25,909 nt of DNA. Origin: an uncultured Bacilli bacterium (GTDB lineage: Bacteria; Bacillota_I; Bacilli_A; RF39; UBA660). The position numbers and the translations under genes were made by a program. The notes beneath the pieces are model-generated. The model was not told where the DNA came from, searched no databases, and saw only the letters and a list, made by a program, of their open reading frames with translations. The stretch lies in NCBI GenBank assembly GCA_910588025.1, contig CAJUQG010000020.1, positions 1-25,909 on the forward strand. Direction: 5' to 3'. Below, piece after piece: positions 1 to 7,279 of the stretch. Every line of letters begins with the position of its first letter. Within the stretch, counting starts at the first letter, position 1.

Positions 1-70
1 ATATTTAAGTTAATTTATCTTTTTATTTAGTGAGTACTTGACAGGTACTAGCATCTTACTTCTCTTTTTT

Positions 71-79
71 TGTTATAAT
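71..79 (+). promoter_or_regulatory. Extended -10 element (TGTTATAAT)
   Basis: TG at 71-72 and a perfect TATAAT at 74-79 form an extended -10 box ahead of the ABC remnant. There is no good -35 at 16-18 bp. The nearby TTGACA (38-43) is 30 bp away, too far for a standard sigma-A promoter. It is possibly a relic of the promoter of the decayed genes. Confidence 0.35.
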
Positions 80-83
80 AAAA

Positions 84-432
84 ATGGTGTCAGTATGGGA
101 TTTGAAATATATATATAGAACATGTTACAAAAAAGTTAAAAACAAAGGACTTATTTTAGATAATGTAAATTTAAAAATAAATGCAGGTACATTCAATGCC
201 TCAATAGGACCTGACTAGTATAAATTTAATAAAAGTCGTAAAAACAACTAAATTAAATGGCTATCTTCCTGAACAAATTTCCATTGATTTATTCTTAAAC
301 GAAGCTCAAGAATTCTTTACTTATACAAAAGAAAATATTTTAAGTATTTGGGGAATCTTAATTTTTCTAGCTTTAATTTTTATCATAACATCCTTTTATC
401 TAGTAAATCGATTCATAAGAAATATGGAATAA
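84..432 (+). pseudogene. Decayed ABC transporter remnant (ATPase start joined to a membrane-protein end)
   Basis: The first frame, from ATG 84 to a stop at 216-218, reads ILDNVNLKINAGTF followed by IGPD. This is the N-terminal strand of an ABC ATPase leading into a Walker A motif, which breaks off at the stop. A second frame, open from 208 to the stop at 430-432, resumes with TSINLIK, as expected just after a Walker A loop (GKTSL.NLI), so the GSGK part appears deleted with a frameshift. It then runs into one strongly hydrophobic helix (about 359-411) followed by a basic end (VNRFIRNME), like the C-terminus of a permease. The lesion at Walker A and the direct switch into a membrane helix indicate a gene pair collapsed by deletions. 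The family call is inference from short stretches. Confidence 0.5.
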
Positions 433-446
433 TTGAGCGAATTATT

Positions 447-475
447 TTGCTAAAAATCCTTGGATTGGTTATAAT
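447..475 (+). promoter_or_regulatory. Promoter of pgk-tpiA
   Basis: TTGCTA (447-452) and TATAAT (470-475) are separated by exactly 17 bp. The start site would fall near 482, leaving a leader of only about 11 nt, which contains GAGATGAT as a weak ribosome binding site just before the pgk ATG at 493. Confidence 0.7.
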
Positions 476-492
476 AATAACGAGATGATAGA

Positions 493-1704
493 ATGAAAAA
501 GACCTTACAAAATATGAATGTAACCAATAAAACAGTAATCGTTCGTGTCGATTATAATGTACCTATAGAAAACGGTAAAATTTTAGACGATAACAAAATA
601 TTAGAAACCTTAGAAACAATTGAATATTTAATGGCCGAAAATTGTAAAATTATTTTATTAAGTCATTTAGGAAAAGTAAAAACCGAAGCCGATAAAATGA
701 AATATACATTAGAACCCGTTGCCAAACGCTTAAAAGAAATATTAAATAGCGAAGTATATTTTACCAAAGATATCTTGTCTCCTGATTTAAAAAAACGGGT
801 AGCAGAATTAAACCCAAAAGAAATTTTAATGTTAGAAAATACTCGTTTTGCTGATGTTCCAAATCGTTTAGAAAGTACTTGTGACGCTCAGCTTTCCTTG
901 TTTTGGTCAAGTTTAGCCGATGTTTTTGTCAATGATGCTTTTGGTACTGCTCATCGTGCTCATGCATCTAACTACGGAATTGCCAAATATATTCCGAGTT
1001 GTATAGGCTTTCTTATGCAAAAAGAACTGTTTAGTTTAAATAAATTAGTGAAAAATCCAGAACATCCTTTTGTCGTTGTTATGGGTGGAGCTAAAATAGA
1101 TGATAAAATTGAATTAATGGAAAACTTAATTAAAAAATGTGATTACCTTCTTTGTGCTGGGGGAATTGCTAACACCTGCTTAAAAGCTCTCGACTTTGGA
1201 ATAGGACAAAGTATAGCTAGTATGGATTTTCGAATCATTAATAAATTACAAAAAATGATGTTAGAAAACAAAGAAAAATTTGTATTACCTTTAGATGCTA
1301 TCGTTGGCAGTACTTATGATGAATCTTATGTAAAATATAAAAGAATTGATGCCATTGATGATAACGATTTAATCCTTGATGTAGGAGTAAAAACTTTAGA
1401 AAAATATCAAAAAGTTCTTTCCTCAGCGAAAACTATTTTTTTAAATGGAACTCTAGGAATGTATGAAAATCCCAAATTTGCTAATGGAACCAAAGAATTT
1501 TTTAAAATGCTTACAAACACAAATGCCATAGTCGTAGTAGGTGGAGGAGACTCAGCAAGTGCTGTCAAAAACTTAGGATATCAAAACAAATTTACTTATA
1601 TCTCAAGTGGTGGTGGAGCAACGCTTGATTATTTAGGAAAAGAAAATCTCATAGCCCTAGATGTCATAAAAGAGGAGGAAGAAATTGAAACTCTTGATCT
1701 GTAA
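493..1704 (+). CDS. pgk: Phosphoglycerate kinase
   Basis: Pgk catalyses 1,3-bisphosphoglycerate + ADP to 3-phosphoglycerate + ATP in the cytosol, the first ATP-yielding step of lower glycolysis. The 403 residues carry family signatures in order: DYNVP (20-24), SHLGK (57-61), LENTRF (around 114-119), DAFGTAHRAHAS (148-159), GGAKIDDKIE, the nucleotide-binding GGGDSASA (350-357), and SGGGATLDYL (372-381). The length is slightly above the usual 390-400 because of an acidic tail (KEEEEIE). ATG 493 follows GAGATGAT. Its last 20 bases overlap tpiA, so the two genes are translationally coupled. The promoter at 447-475 serves both. The identification is secure. Confidence 0.97.
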   Translation: MKKTLQNMNVTNKTVIVRVDYNVPIENGKILDDNKILETLETIEYLMAENCKIILLSHLGKVKTEADKMKYTLEPVAKRLKEILNSEVYFTKDILSPDLKKRVAELNPKEILMLENTRFADVPNRLESTCDAQLSLFWSSLADVFVNDAFGTAHRAHASNYGIAKYIPSCIGFLMQKELFSLNKLVKNPEHPFVVVMGGAKIDDKIELMENLIKKCDYLLCAGGIANTCLKALDFGIGQSIASMDFRIINKLQKMMLENKEKFVLPLDAIVGSTYDESYVKYKRIDAIDDNDLILDVGVKTLEKYQKVLSSAKTIFLNGTLGMYENPKFANGTKEFFKMLTNTNAIVVVGGGDSASAVKNLGYQNKFTYISSGGGATLDYLGKENLIALDVIKEEEEIETLDL

Positions 1705-2419
1705 TTGGAAAGAAAATCAAACTCTTTCCGATAGTTTATTAGCAAAAAAAATGCTCGAACAAAGTGACTTATCCAATTTAAAATTAGTGATATGTCCGGC
1801 TTATCCATTTTTACCAATCCTTCATTCTAGAAAATTTTACCTAGGGGCTCAAGATGTTAGTGAATACAAAAATGGTAGTTACACAGGTGAAGTAAGTGCT
1901 GAAATGTTAAAAAGTTTAGATGTTCAATACGTCATAATTGGTCATCATGAACGAGAAATGTATTTTTTAGAAAATCGAGAAAAACAAAAAAAGAAAATTC
2001 AAAATGCCTTAGAGCAAGATTTAAAAATTATTCTTCCTATTGGTGAAAATCTGATGGAATATCAACTAGATAAAACCGAAGAAGTTATTGAAAAAAAATT
2101 AACCGAGTTATTATCCGATATTCCAGAAAATAAGAAAAAAAACATTGCTTTAGCCTATGAACCTATTTGGCGAGTTGGTAAATCTAATCCCATCAACAAA
2201 AAAGAGGTCATGAAAGTCATAATTTTTATGAAACAATGGCTTTATAACCATGGATTTCCCAATAATCCCGTTCTTTATGGCGGTGGTTTACAGCTTGAAG
2301 ATTTCGCTAATTTGCCAGAAATCGACGGCTTTCTAGTGGGAAATTTATCATTAAATGTTGAAAAATTGTGTAAAGTGATCACTGAATTTCAAAATTCGAC
2401 ACACGTTTACAAAAGTTGA
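1685..2419 (+). CDS. tpiA: Triosephosphate isomerase, divergent
   Basis: TpiA interconverts dihydroxyacetone phosphate and glyceraldehyde 3-phosphate. The start is TTG 1685, 6 bases after AGAGGAGGA and inside the end of pgk; the reading starts MKLLICNWKEN. At 244 residues it is near the family's 250. Catalytic Asn7/Lys9 (NWK), His87 and Glu159 (AYEPIW) are present. Several normally invariant phosphate-gripping positions differ: GHSER is GHHER (87-91), the loop-6 hinge after YEPIW reads RVGKSN instead of xIGTGK, YGGS is YGGG (198-201), and VGGASL is VGNLSL (218-223). The fold and neighbours make a TIM assignment solid, but its kinetics may be altered. The last codons overlap a candidate Spo0A box. 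Confidence 0.9.
   Translation: MKLLICNWKENQTLSDSLLAKKMLEQSDLSNLKLVICPAYPFLPILHSRKFYLGAQDVSEYKNGSYTGEVSAEMLKSLDVQYVIIGHHEREMYFLENREKQKKKIQNALEQDLKIILPIGENLMEYQLDKTEEVIEKKLTELLSDIPENKKKNIALAYEPIWRVGKSNPINKKEVMKVIIFMKQWLYNHGFPNNPVLYGGGLQLEDFANLPEIDGFLVGNLSLNVEKLCKVITEFQNSTHVYKS
2395..2401 (-). promoter_or_regulatory. Candidate Spo0A-binding box (0A box)
   Basis: Read on the minus strand this is TGTCGAA, an exact match to the core 0A box. It lies 111 bases before the spo0A start, within the 3' end of tpiA. A second, weaker match on the plus strand, TGACGTA (2417-2423, one mismatch to TGNCGAA), overlaps the tpiA stop. B. subtilis spo0A is autoregulated through such boxes; the same role here is inference. 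Confidence 0.4.
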
Positions 2420-2432
2420 CGTATCCCGTCAA
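2416..2432. repeat. Inverted repeat TTGACG-N5-CGTCAA upstream of spo0A
   Basis: Perfect 6-bp arms (2416-2421, 2427-2432) with a 5-base centre span the tpiA stop codon. No U-tract follows, so it is not a classic terminator. A second palindromic stretch, AAAATA-N6-TATTTT, follows at about 2433-2450. Either could be an operator for spo0A expression. Confidence 0.35.
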
Positions 2433-2511
2433 AAAATATTCTAGTATTTTGTCTACATCTTTTATATAATGAATTTGCGTGCAGTAAATAAAGAACATAG
2501 AGGAGACAAAA

Positions 2512-3279
2512 ATGAAAACTAATATCAGAGTTCTTATGATTGATGACAATGAGAAAATCATAAGAGAAGTAGAACAACACTTTAAGGGACACGCAGTAAT
2601 TAGTCTTGTAAAAGTTGCGACTGATGGGTTAAAAGGATTAGAGCTAATCAAAAAACATCAGTCAGAATATGATTTAATCTTAATGGATTTATTACTTTCT
2701 GAAAAAGATGGTATAGAAATCCTAGAAGAAATGAAACAAGAAGGAATTAAAAAGAATGTAATCATTGTTTCTAGTTATAAAAAGGAATATTCCATTAAAA
2801 TGGCTAGCAAATATGACATTGATTACTACATGTTAAAACCATTTAGTCTAGATTCTTTAGAAAAGAGAATATATGAAGTGGTAAATGGAGAACCAATTAA
2901 AACAGAAGTAAAAGAAGATAATAAAGTTCAAATGGCAATTAGTAAATTATTACATAGCCTAGGAGTACCATCTCATATTAAAGGATATCAATATATTCGT
3001 GAAAGCATTTACATGATGTATTCCTCAAAAGAAATGCTTGGTGGAATTACAAAAGAGATTTATCCAGAAATAGCTAGTCGTTTTGATACAACTGCCTCAA
3101 GAGTAGAAAGAGCCATTCGACATGCAATTGAAGTAAGTTGGTCAAGAGGAGACTATGAATTAATGGAAGAAATATTTGGACATAGTGTAGATTACGATCG
3201 TGCAAAACCTACCAATTCTGAATTTATTGCCACTCTTGCAGATCGTTTAAAAATTGACCGTAATTTAGTAGTAGCATAA
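2512..3279 (+). CDS. spo0A: Sporulation master response regulator Spo0A
   Basis: Spo0A is the phosphorelay-activated DNA-binding protein that commits cells to sporulation. The N-terminal receiver (about 1-120) has the acidic pair Asp11-Asp12, phospho-acceptor Asp59 (LMDLLL), a serine pair at 87-88 and Lys109-Pro110. The usual Pro after the phospho-Asp (DxxMP) is absent; the sequence is MDLLLSEKDG. The C-terminal effector (about 145-250) is highly conserved: HIKGYQYIRESI, a TTASRVERAIRHAIEVSWSRG recognition region, and KPTNSEFIA. At 255 residues it is close to the family's roughly 265. AGAGGAGAC precedes ATG 2512. It lies between tpiA and gpmI rather than in its usual spoIVB context, and has its own terminator. 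The identification is secure. Confidence 0.96.
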   Translation: MKTNIRVLMIDDNEKIIREVEQHFKGHAVISLVKVATDGLKGLELIKKHQSEYDLILMDLLLSEKDGIEILEEMKQEGIKKNVIIVSSYKKEYSIKMASKYDIDYYMLKPFSLDSLEKRIYEVVNGEPIKTEVKEDNKVQMAISKLLHSLGVPSHIKGYQYIRESIYMMYSSKEMLGGITKEIYPEIASRFDTTASRVERAIRHAIEVSWSRGDYELMEEIFGHSVDYDRAKPTNSEFIATLADRLKIDRNLVVA

Positions 3280-3305
3280 GGAAGTGAATTCACTTTCTTT
3301 TTTTT
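3280..3305 (+). terminator. Terminator after spo0A
   Basis: The stem GGAAGTG (3280-3286) and CACTTTC (3291-3297), with loop AATT and one G-U pair, is followed by eight T (3298-3305). It starts one base after the spo0A stop, so spo0A transcription is separated from gpmI. Confidence 0.85.
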
Positions 3306-3332
3306 AACAAGTTTATAATTTTATGCTAAAAT
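3304..3332 (+). promoter_or_regulatory. Promoter of gpmI
   Basis: TTAACA (3304-3309), a 17-bp spacer and TAAAAT (3327-3332) with an extended TG at 3324-3325. The -35 overlaps the T-run of the spo0A terminator. The predicted start near 3339 leaves a leader of about 10 nt before the gpmI ATG. Confidence 0.65.
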
Positions 3333-3348
3333 AGGACCAGGTGATGAC

Positions 3349-4851
3349 ATGAAAAAGATCTTAACAATTATTTTGGATGGCTTCGGTTTACGAGAAGAAA
3401 AACAAGGAAATGCAATACAACTAGCAAATCCTGAAAATTTTAATAATCTTTGGAAAAAATATCCACATTCCACCCTTTATGCCTCTGAACAATATGTGGG
3501 ATTAGAAAAAGACCAATTTGGAAATAGTGAAGTTGGACATTTAACCATTGGTGCTGGAAGAAAAATTAAACAACCCATTGACCAAATGAAAGAGTTTATT
3601 GAGAGTGATATGAGTACCAATGAAACATATTTAGAAATGATCGAAAAGATTACCGAAGAACGAAAACGTGTACATCTTATGGGCCTTTGTAGTAATGGTA
3701 AAGTACATTCTGATATTACTCAAATTATCAATGTCTATAAACGTTTAGTAGCAGATGGCGTAAAAGAAATATTCTTTCATATTATAACGGATGGAAGAGA
3801 TACCAAAACGGATATATCTTATCAATTTATCAAACAAATTGAAGAGGAAATCGCGATTACTGGAATTGGTCATATTGCTACCATTTGTGGAAGATATTAT
3901 GCGATGGACCGTGACCATAAATGGGAACGAACAAAAAAATATTATGATTTAGTTACAAAAGGGATAGGTCTTTCAACCATTAACATTCAAAATACCATTG
4001 AAGCCTTATACCAAAAAAAAATAACTGATGAATTTTTAGAACCAATTTTAGTAACTCCGCGAGGAATCATTAAAGATAACGATATTTTAATATGGCTAAA
4101 TTATCGTACGGATAGAGCTAGACAAATTCTAAGTTCTTTTACAGATCCTAAGTTTGAAGATTTCGTTTCTTATGATATACACCCTGATGTCTATACTTTT
4201 GTAACTATTGATAAAAGTATTAAAACAACTCACTTTTTAACAGATCATATGGTGGAAAATCCTTTAGGTATTTATTTATCAAAATTAGGACTTACCCAAG
4301 CAAGAATAGCAGAGACAGAAAAATATGCTCATGTAACATTCTTCTTTGATGGAGAATATAATGGTGCAATCGAAGGAGCTAGCAAATATTTAATACCGTC
4401 ACCCCAAGTTGCCACCTACGATTTAAAACCAGAAATGAGTGCTGTAGAAGTGACAAAGAAAGTCATTGCTTGTATGGAAAAAGACATTGATTTTATCTTA
4501 GTAAATTATGCCAACCCAGATATGGTGGGTCATACTGGTAACTTAGAAGCTGGAATCAAAGCCATCATGACTGTTGACTTATGTCTTGGAAAATTAATAG
4601 AAAAAGCAGAAGAAAACTTTTATCAAATTATTTTATTAGCAGACCATGGAAATGCCGATATCATGCAAAATGAAAATGGAGAACGTGTAACCACTCATAC
4701 AACCTCTATGGTTCCCTTTATTCTAACCGATGAAAAAGTCAAACTAAAAGAGATAGGGGACTTAACCAATGTAGCTCCAACTATTTTAGAATATATGGAT
4801 ATAGCTGTGCCAAAAGAAATGAAAGAAACAGAGAGTTTAATAATCAAATAA
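3349..4851 (+). CDS. gpmI: 2,3-bisphosphoglycerate-independent phosphoglycerate mutase
   Basis: GpmI converts 3-phosphoglycerate to 2-phosphoglycerate using two manganese ions and a phosphoserine intermediate. The 500 residues match the usual roughly 510. Visible signatures are the metal-binding ILDGFG (8-13), the catalytic Ser60 in GNSEVGHLTIGAGR, VHSD (119-122), DGRDT (148-152), a TDRAR phosphate-binding motif near 254, KYAHVTFFF, and the second metal site ADHGNAD near 430. The AGGTGATGAC site precedes ATG 3349. It has its own promoter although it sits in a glycolytic cluster, which suits cells needing it independently of spo0A. It is followed by a bidirectional terminator. Confidence 0.97.
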   Translation: MKKILTIILDGFGLREEKQGNAIQLANPENFNNLWKKYPHSTLYASEQYVGLEKDQFGNSEVGHLTIGAGRKIKQPIDQMKEFIESDMSTNETYLEMIEKITEERKRVHLMGLCSNGKVHSDITQIINVYKRLVADGVKEIFFHIITDGRDTKTDISYQFIKQIEEEIAITGIGHIATICGRYYAMDRDHKWERTKKYYDLVTKGIGLSTINIQNTIEALYQKKITDEFLEPILVTPRGIIKDNDILIWLNYRTDRARQILSSFTDPKFEDFVSYDIHPDVYTFVTIDKSIKTTHFLTDHMVENPLGIYLSKLGLTQARIAETEKYAHVTFFFDGEYNGAIEGASKYLIPSPQVATYDLKPEMSAVEVTKKVIACMEKDIDFILVNYANPDMVGHTGNLEAGIKAIMTVDLCLGKLIEKAEENFYQIILLADHGNADIMQNENGERVTTHTTSMVPFILTDEKVKLKEIGDLTNVAPTILEYMDIAVPKEMKETESLIIK

Positions 4852-4854
4852 AAA

Positions 4855-4880
4855 GCCATCAAAACGATGGTCCTTTTTTT
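4855..4880. terminator. Bidirectional terminator between gpmI and the XRE regulator
   Basis: The stem CCATC (4856-4860)/GATGG (4866-4870) has loop AAAAC and a seven-T run at 4874-4880 on the plus strand. On the minus strand the same hairpin is followed by CTTTTTATTT, so it serves both converging genes. Confidence 0.75.
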
Positions 4881-5160
4881 ATTTGACAGAAACAAGTTCT
4901 TTTTGTTCTTCAAAAAATTTATTAATTGGTACACCTAAAACTTGACTAATATTCCATAAAACTGGAACACTAACACCTTGTAATCTTTCTGCTTCAATTG
5001 CACCAATTAAGCCAGTAGATACACCAATAATTTCAGCTAACTTCGCTTGAGAAATCATTTCTTTGGGATGATTCAAGTTGTATAGTTGACGATAATATCT
5101 TACATTAGCACCAACAATTTTAAAAATGTCTTTTTTCTTATTGTCTAAATATAAATTCAT
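4879..5160 (-). CDS. XRE/Cro-type helix-turn-helix regulator
   Basis: This is a 93-residue DNA-binding protein. The helix-turn-helix domain spans about 17-75: GANVRYYRQL, then SQAKLAEIIGVSTGLIGAIE (37-56), then the typical closing VLWNISQVLGVPINKFF. The tail is a short acidic stretch (EEQKE). I chose ATG 5160 over the in-frame TTG at 5175 because GAGGG lies 7-8 bases upstream. There is no ligand-binding or protease domain, so it is a simple XRE regulator of unknown target. It converges on gpmI and diverges from the ucpA-like gene, which may be its target. The imperfectly insulated region 5176-5434 contains an inverted repeat that could be its operator. Confidence 0.85.
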   Translation of the reverse strand: MNLYLDNKKKDIFKIVGANVRYYRQLYNLNHPKEMISQAKLAEIIGVSTGLIGAIEAERLQGVSVPVLWNISQVLGVPINKFFEEQKELVSVK

Positions 5161-5227
5161 AATTTTCCCTCGCAATATATATATTTTCTCATAAGTTCAC
5201 GGAATGTAAATTTATCAAGATTAACAA

Positions 5228-5243
5228 AATTATACCTATAATT
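5228..5243. repeat. Inverted repeat AATTATA-CC-TATAATT
   Basis: Perfect 7-bp arms with a CC centre lie 68 bases upstream of the XRE regulator. Each arm also resembles a -10 box on one strand. A candidate operator or overlapping promoter site; the very high AT content makes chance likely enough to keep confidence low. Confidence 0.25.
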
Positions 5244-5434
5244 GTAAAAACTAACTCATATCTCGTATGAAAAGAGAATAACTACGAAAAAGTGATTAGA
5301 ATTTAGAAATTAATTTTTATTTTAGAAAATTTAGACATATAAAAAGAGTTTTTCATTCACCAGCTTTACATGAAATGATAAAAAGGCATAGTAATAAAAG
5401 AAAAACTAGTTATAATAAAACTAGGAGGATTAAT

Positions 5435-6223
5435 ATGAGATTAGAACATAAAATAGCCATTGTAACTGGTGGAGCAATGGGGAATGGATTAGGAATTGTA
5501 AAAGTATTTTTAGAACAAGGCGCCGATGTTATTATTTTAGATTATTCTGAAAAATTAAACGATACCTTAGAAACTTTAAAAAAAGACTTTCAAAAAATAA
5601 GTGGTTACCAAGTAGATATAAGAGATAGTCAAAAATTAAAAGAAATTGTGAATGAAATCAAAAAAGAAAAGGGTCAAATCGATATCCTTGTAAACAATGC
5701 AGGTGTAGCAAAATTAGAATCATTTTTATCAATGAGTGATGAAGTAAGAGATTTTCATTTTGATATCAACATAAAAGGAACATGGAATGTTACCAAAGAA
5801 GTCTTACCACTTATGAACGAGCAAAAATATGGACGCATTATTAATCTATCAAGTGTCACTGGACCAATGGTAGCAGATAGTGGAGAAGTAGCTTATGCAA
5901 CTACTAAAGCCGCATTAATTGGTTTTACGAAAGGACTTGCAATGGAAGTTGTTCAAAATAATATTACAGTAAATGCTATTATGCCTGGATATATTATGAC
6001 CCCAATGGTAGAAAAAATAGCCAAAGATACCAATGCTCAAAATCCAGAGATGGTTGTAAATGGAATTGCTGAAGGTATTCCTATGAAACGACTTGGAACA
6101 ATTGAAGAACTAGGACATTTAGCTTTATTCTTAGCAAGCGATGAATCAAGTTATATCACTGGACAAGGATTTGTAATTGATGGAGGATCTACTCTACCAG
6201 AAACTAAATCCGTGGGAGTTTAA
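5435..6223 (+). CDS. ucpA: Short-chain dehydrogenase/reductase, UcpA-like
   Basis: A 262-residue NAD(P)-dependent oxidoreductase of the classical SDR family. The Rossmann motif TGGAMGNG spans 11-18, the structural NNAG 87-90, and the catalytic residues are Asn112, Ser140, Tyr154 and Lys158 (YATTK). The second half closely follows E. coli UcpA from memory: SDEVRDFHFDINIKG, WNVTK, SSVTG, SDESSYITG and the C-terminal GGSTLPETKSVG. The substrate is unknown; E. coli UcpA has been linked to furan aldehyde tolerance. ATG 5435 follows AGGAGG at 5 bases; the longer in-frame reading from 5375 has no such site. It is followed by a hairpin that also involves the next gene's ribosome site. Confidence 0.85.
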   Translation: MRLEHKIAIVTGGAMGNGLGIVKVFLEQGADVIILDYSEKLNDTLETLKKDFQKISGYQVDIRDSQKLKEIVNEIKKEKGQIDILVNNAGVAKLESFLSMSDEVRDFHFDINIKGTWNVTKEVLPLMNEQKYGRIINLSSVTGPMVADSGEVAYATTKAALIGFTKGLAMEVVQNNITVNAIMPGYIMTPMVEKIAKDTNAQNPEMVVNGIAEGIPMKRLGTIEELGHLALFLASDESSYITGQGFVIDGGSTLPETKSVGV

Positions 6224-6243
6224 ATAAATAGGATAAAAACATT

Positions 6244-6281
6244 ATCACCCTAATATAATGAAAAGAAAGGGTGATTTTTTT
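6244..6281 (+). terminator. Terminator-like hairpin overlapping the FkbM ribosome site
   Basis: ATCACCC (6244-6250) pairs perfectly with GGGTGAT (6269-6275), followed by seven T (6275-6281). The 18-base loop contains TATAAT (6254-6259). The downstream arm is the ribosome binding site of the next gene. Transcripts reading through from ucpA would either stop here or mask that site. Confidence 0.55.
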
Positions 6282-7206
6282 GAATATCATAGACAAAGAA
6301 TTTTATAGCTTTGTAAATACAATAAAGTCGTTAAGTGAGAAAGAAATCTATTATCAAATTCGCAAATCATTTGACCAAATTCCAGATCAAATGAAACGAA
6401 ATTTTATGGACTTCTTTAACAAATTTGAATATTGGGGACATTTAGATATCGACCAAAACAATTATGAGGAATTAGAACTAAAAAGTGCCGCTTTATATTA
6501 TCACATCGATGATTTCGTTTGGATGTATGAGCATCTAGCAGATTATCGTTCGAAAAAAACATTATATTCTATTTTAAATAATTGGTTTCGATATGATTTT
6601 GAAACTACTGCCAAAACCAAAGAAAATTTGTTTGATGACTACTTTGATTTAGATCTTGTCAAATGTGATTCCAATGAAGTAATCGTAGATTTAGGGGCAT
6701 ATACAGGAGATACTGTACTTTCTTATATTCGTAACTATGGAAAAGAATCTTATAAAAAAATATATTGTTATGAAATAACACCAAAAACATTTGAAATCTT
6801 AAAAGAAAATTTAAAATCATTACCAAACATTGAATGTCGTTTAAAAGGAATTGGTGATGAAATTACTAAGATGACTATAAATGATAATGAAGAGAGTTCT
6901 TCTGCCAATACCTTAATAGTAGGGGGTAAAGGTTGTATTTCTGTTACAACACTAGACCAAGATATCGAAGAACCAATTACTCTAATCAAAGCAGACATAG
7001 AAGGTTTTGAACAAAAAGCTATGAAAGGATGCGTCAATCACATAAAAAATGACCATCCCAAATTATTAATATCTGTGTATCATAATAATGAAGACTTATG
7101 GAAAATTGCTAAAATGATTTATGAAATTCATGATGACTATAAATTTTATTTAAGATACAACAGTTATCCAACTTATCCGACGGAAATTACATTAATTGCC
7201 ATCTAA
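6280..7206 (+). CDS. FkbM-family SAM-dependent methyltransferase
   Basis: About 308 residues. The C-terminal two thirds are a class I methyltransferase domain of the FkbM type: SAM motif I VIVDLGAYTGDTV (about 133-145), CYEITPKTFEILKENL after strand 2, and the FkbM hallmark LIKADIEGFEQKAMKG (near 233-248), ending HPKLLISVYHNNEDLWKIA. The N-terminal roughly 110 residues are helical, aromatic-rich and unassigned. Such enzymes methylate sugars, polyketides or peptides; the substrate cannot be read here. I chose TTG 6280 because AAAGGGTGAT lies just upstream; GTG 6271 in the same frame overlaps that site. No glycosyltransferases are adjacent, so it looks like an orphan. Confidence 0.8.
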   Translation: MNIIDKEFYSFVNTIKSLSEKEIYYQIRKSFDQIPDQMKRNFMDFFNKFEYWGHLDIDQNNYEELELKSAALYYHIDDFVWMYEHLADYRSKKTLYSILNNWFRYDFETTAKTKENLFDDYFDLDLVKCDSNEVIVDLGAYTGDTVLSYIRNYGKESYKKIYCYEITPKTFEILKENLKSLPNIECRLKGIGDEITKMTINDNEESSSANTLIVGGKGCISVTTLDQDIEEPITLIKADIEGFEQKAMKGCVNHIKNDHPKLLISVYHNNEDLWKIAKMIYEIHDDYKFYLRYNSYPTYPTEITLIAI

Positions 7207-7240
7207 GAAATTTAACCGTCAACTTATTTCTTGAAAAATA

Positions 7241-7279
7241 AAAAAACTACATATTTTATAGACGTTTATGTAGTTTTTT
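7241..7279. terminator. Bidirectional terminator between converging genes
   Basis: A 13-bp perfect stem AAAAAACTACATA (7241-7253)/TATGTAGTTTTTT (7267-7279) with a 13-base loop; each strand ends in a T-run. It separates the FkbM gene (+) from the 183-residue protein (-) and overlaps the latter's stop codon. Confidence 0.85.

Noticed and set aside
38..79. TTGACA with TATAAT 30 bp downstream, and the same 30-bp spacing between TTGACA (25505-25510) and TACAAT (25541-25546)
   Set aside because: The spacing is incompatible with a sigma-A promoter (16-18 bp). Two cases with equal spacing are curious, but with so AT-rich a background I treat this as coincidence.
4695..4934. Long minus-strand frames opposite gpmI, rpsJ, rplB, rplV, rpoA and others
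   Set aside because: They are shadows of conserved genes on the other strand, lack ribosome sites and have low-complexity hydrophobic or serine-rich composition.
5375..5434. Upstream extension of the UcpA-like protein (20 basic residues)
   Set aside because: The AGGAGG site and the family start both point to ATG 5435; the extension has no ribosome site and unrelated composition.
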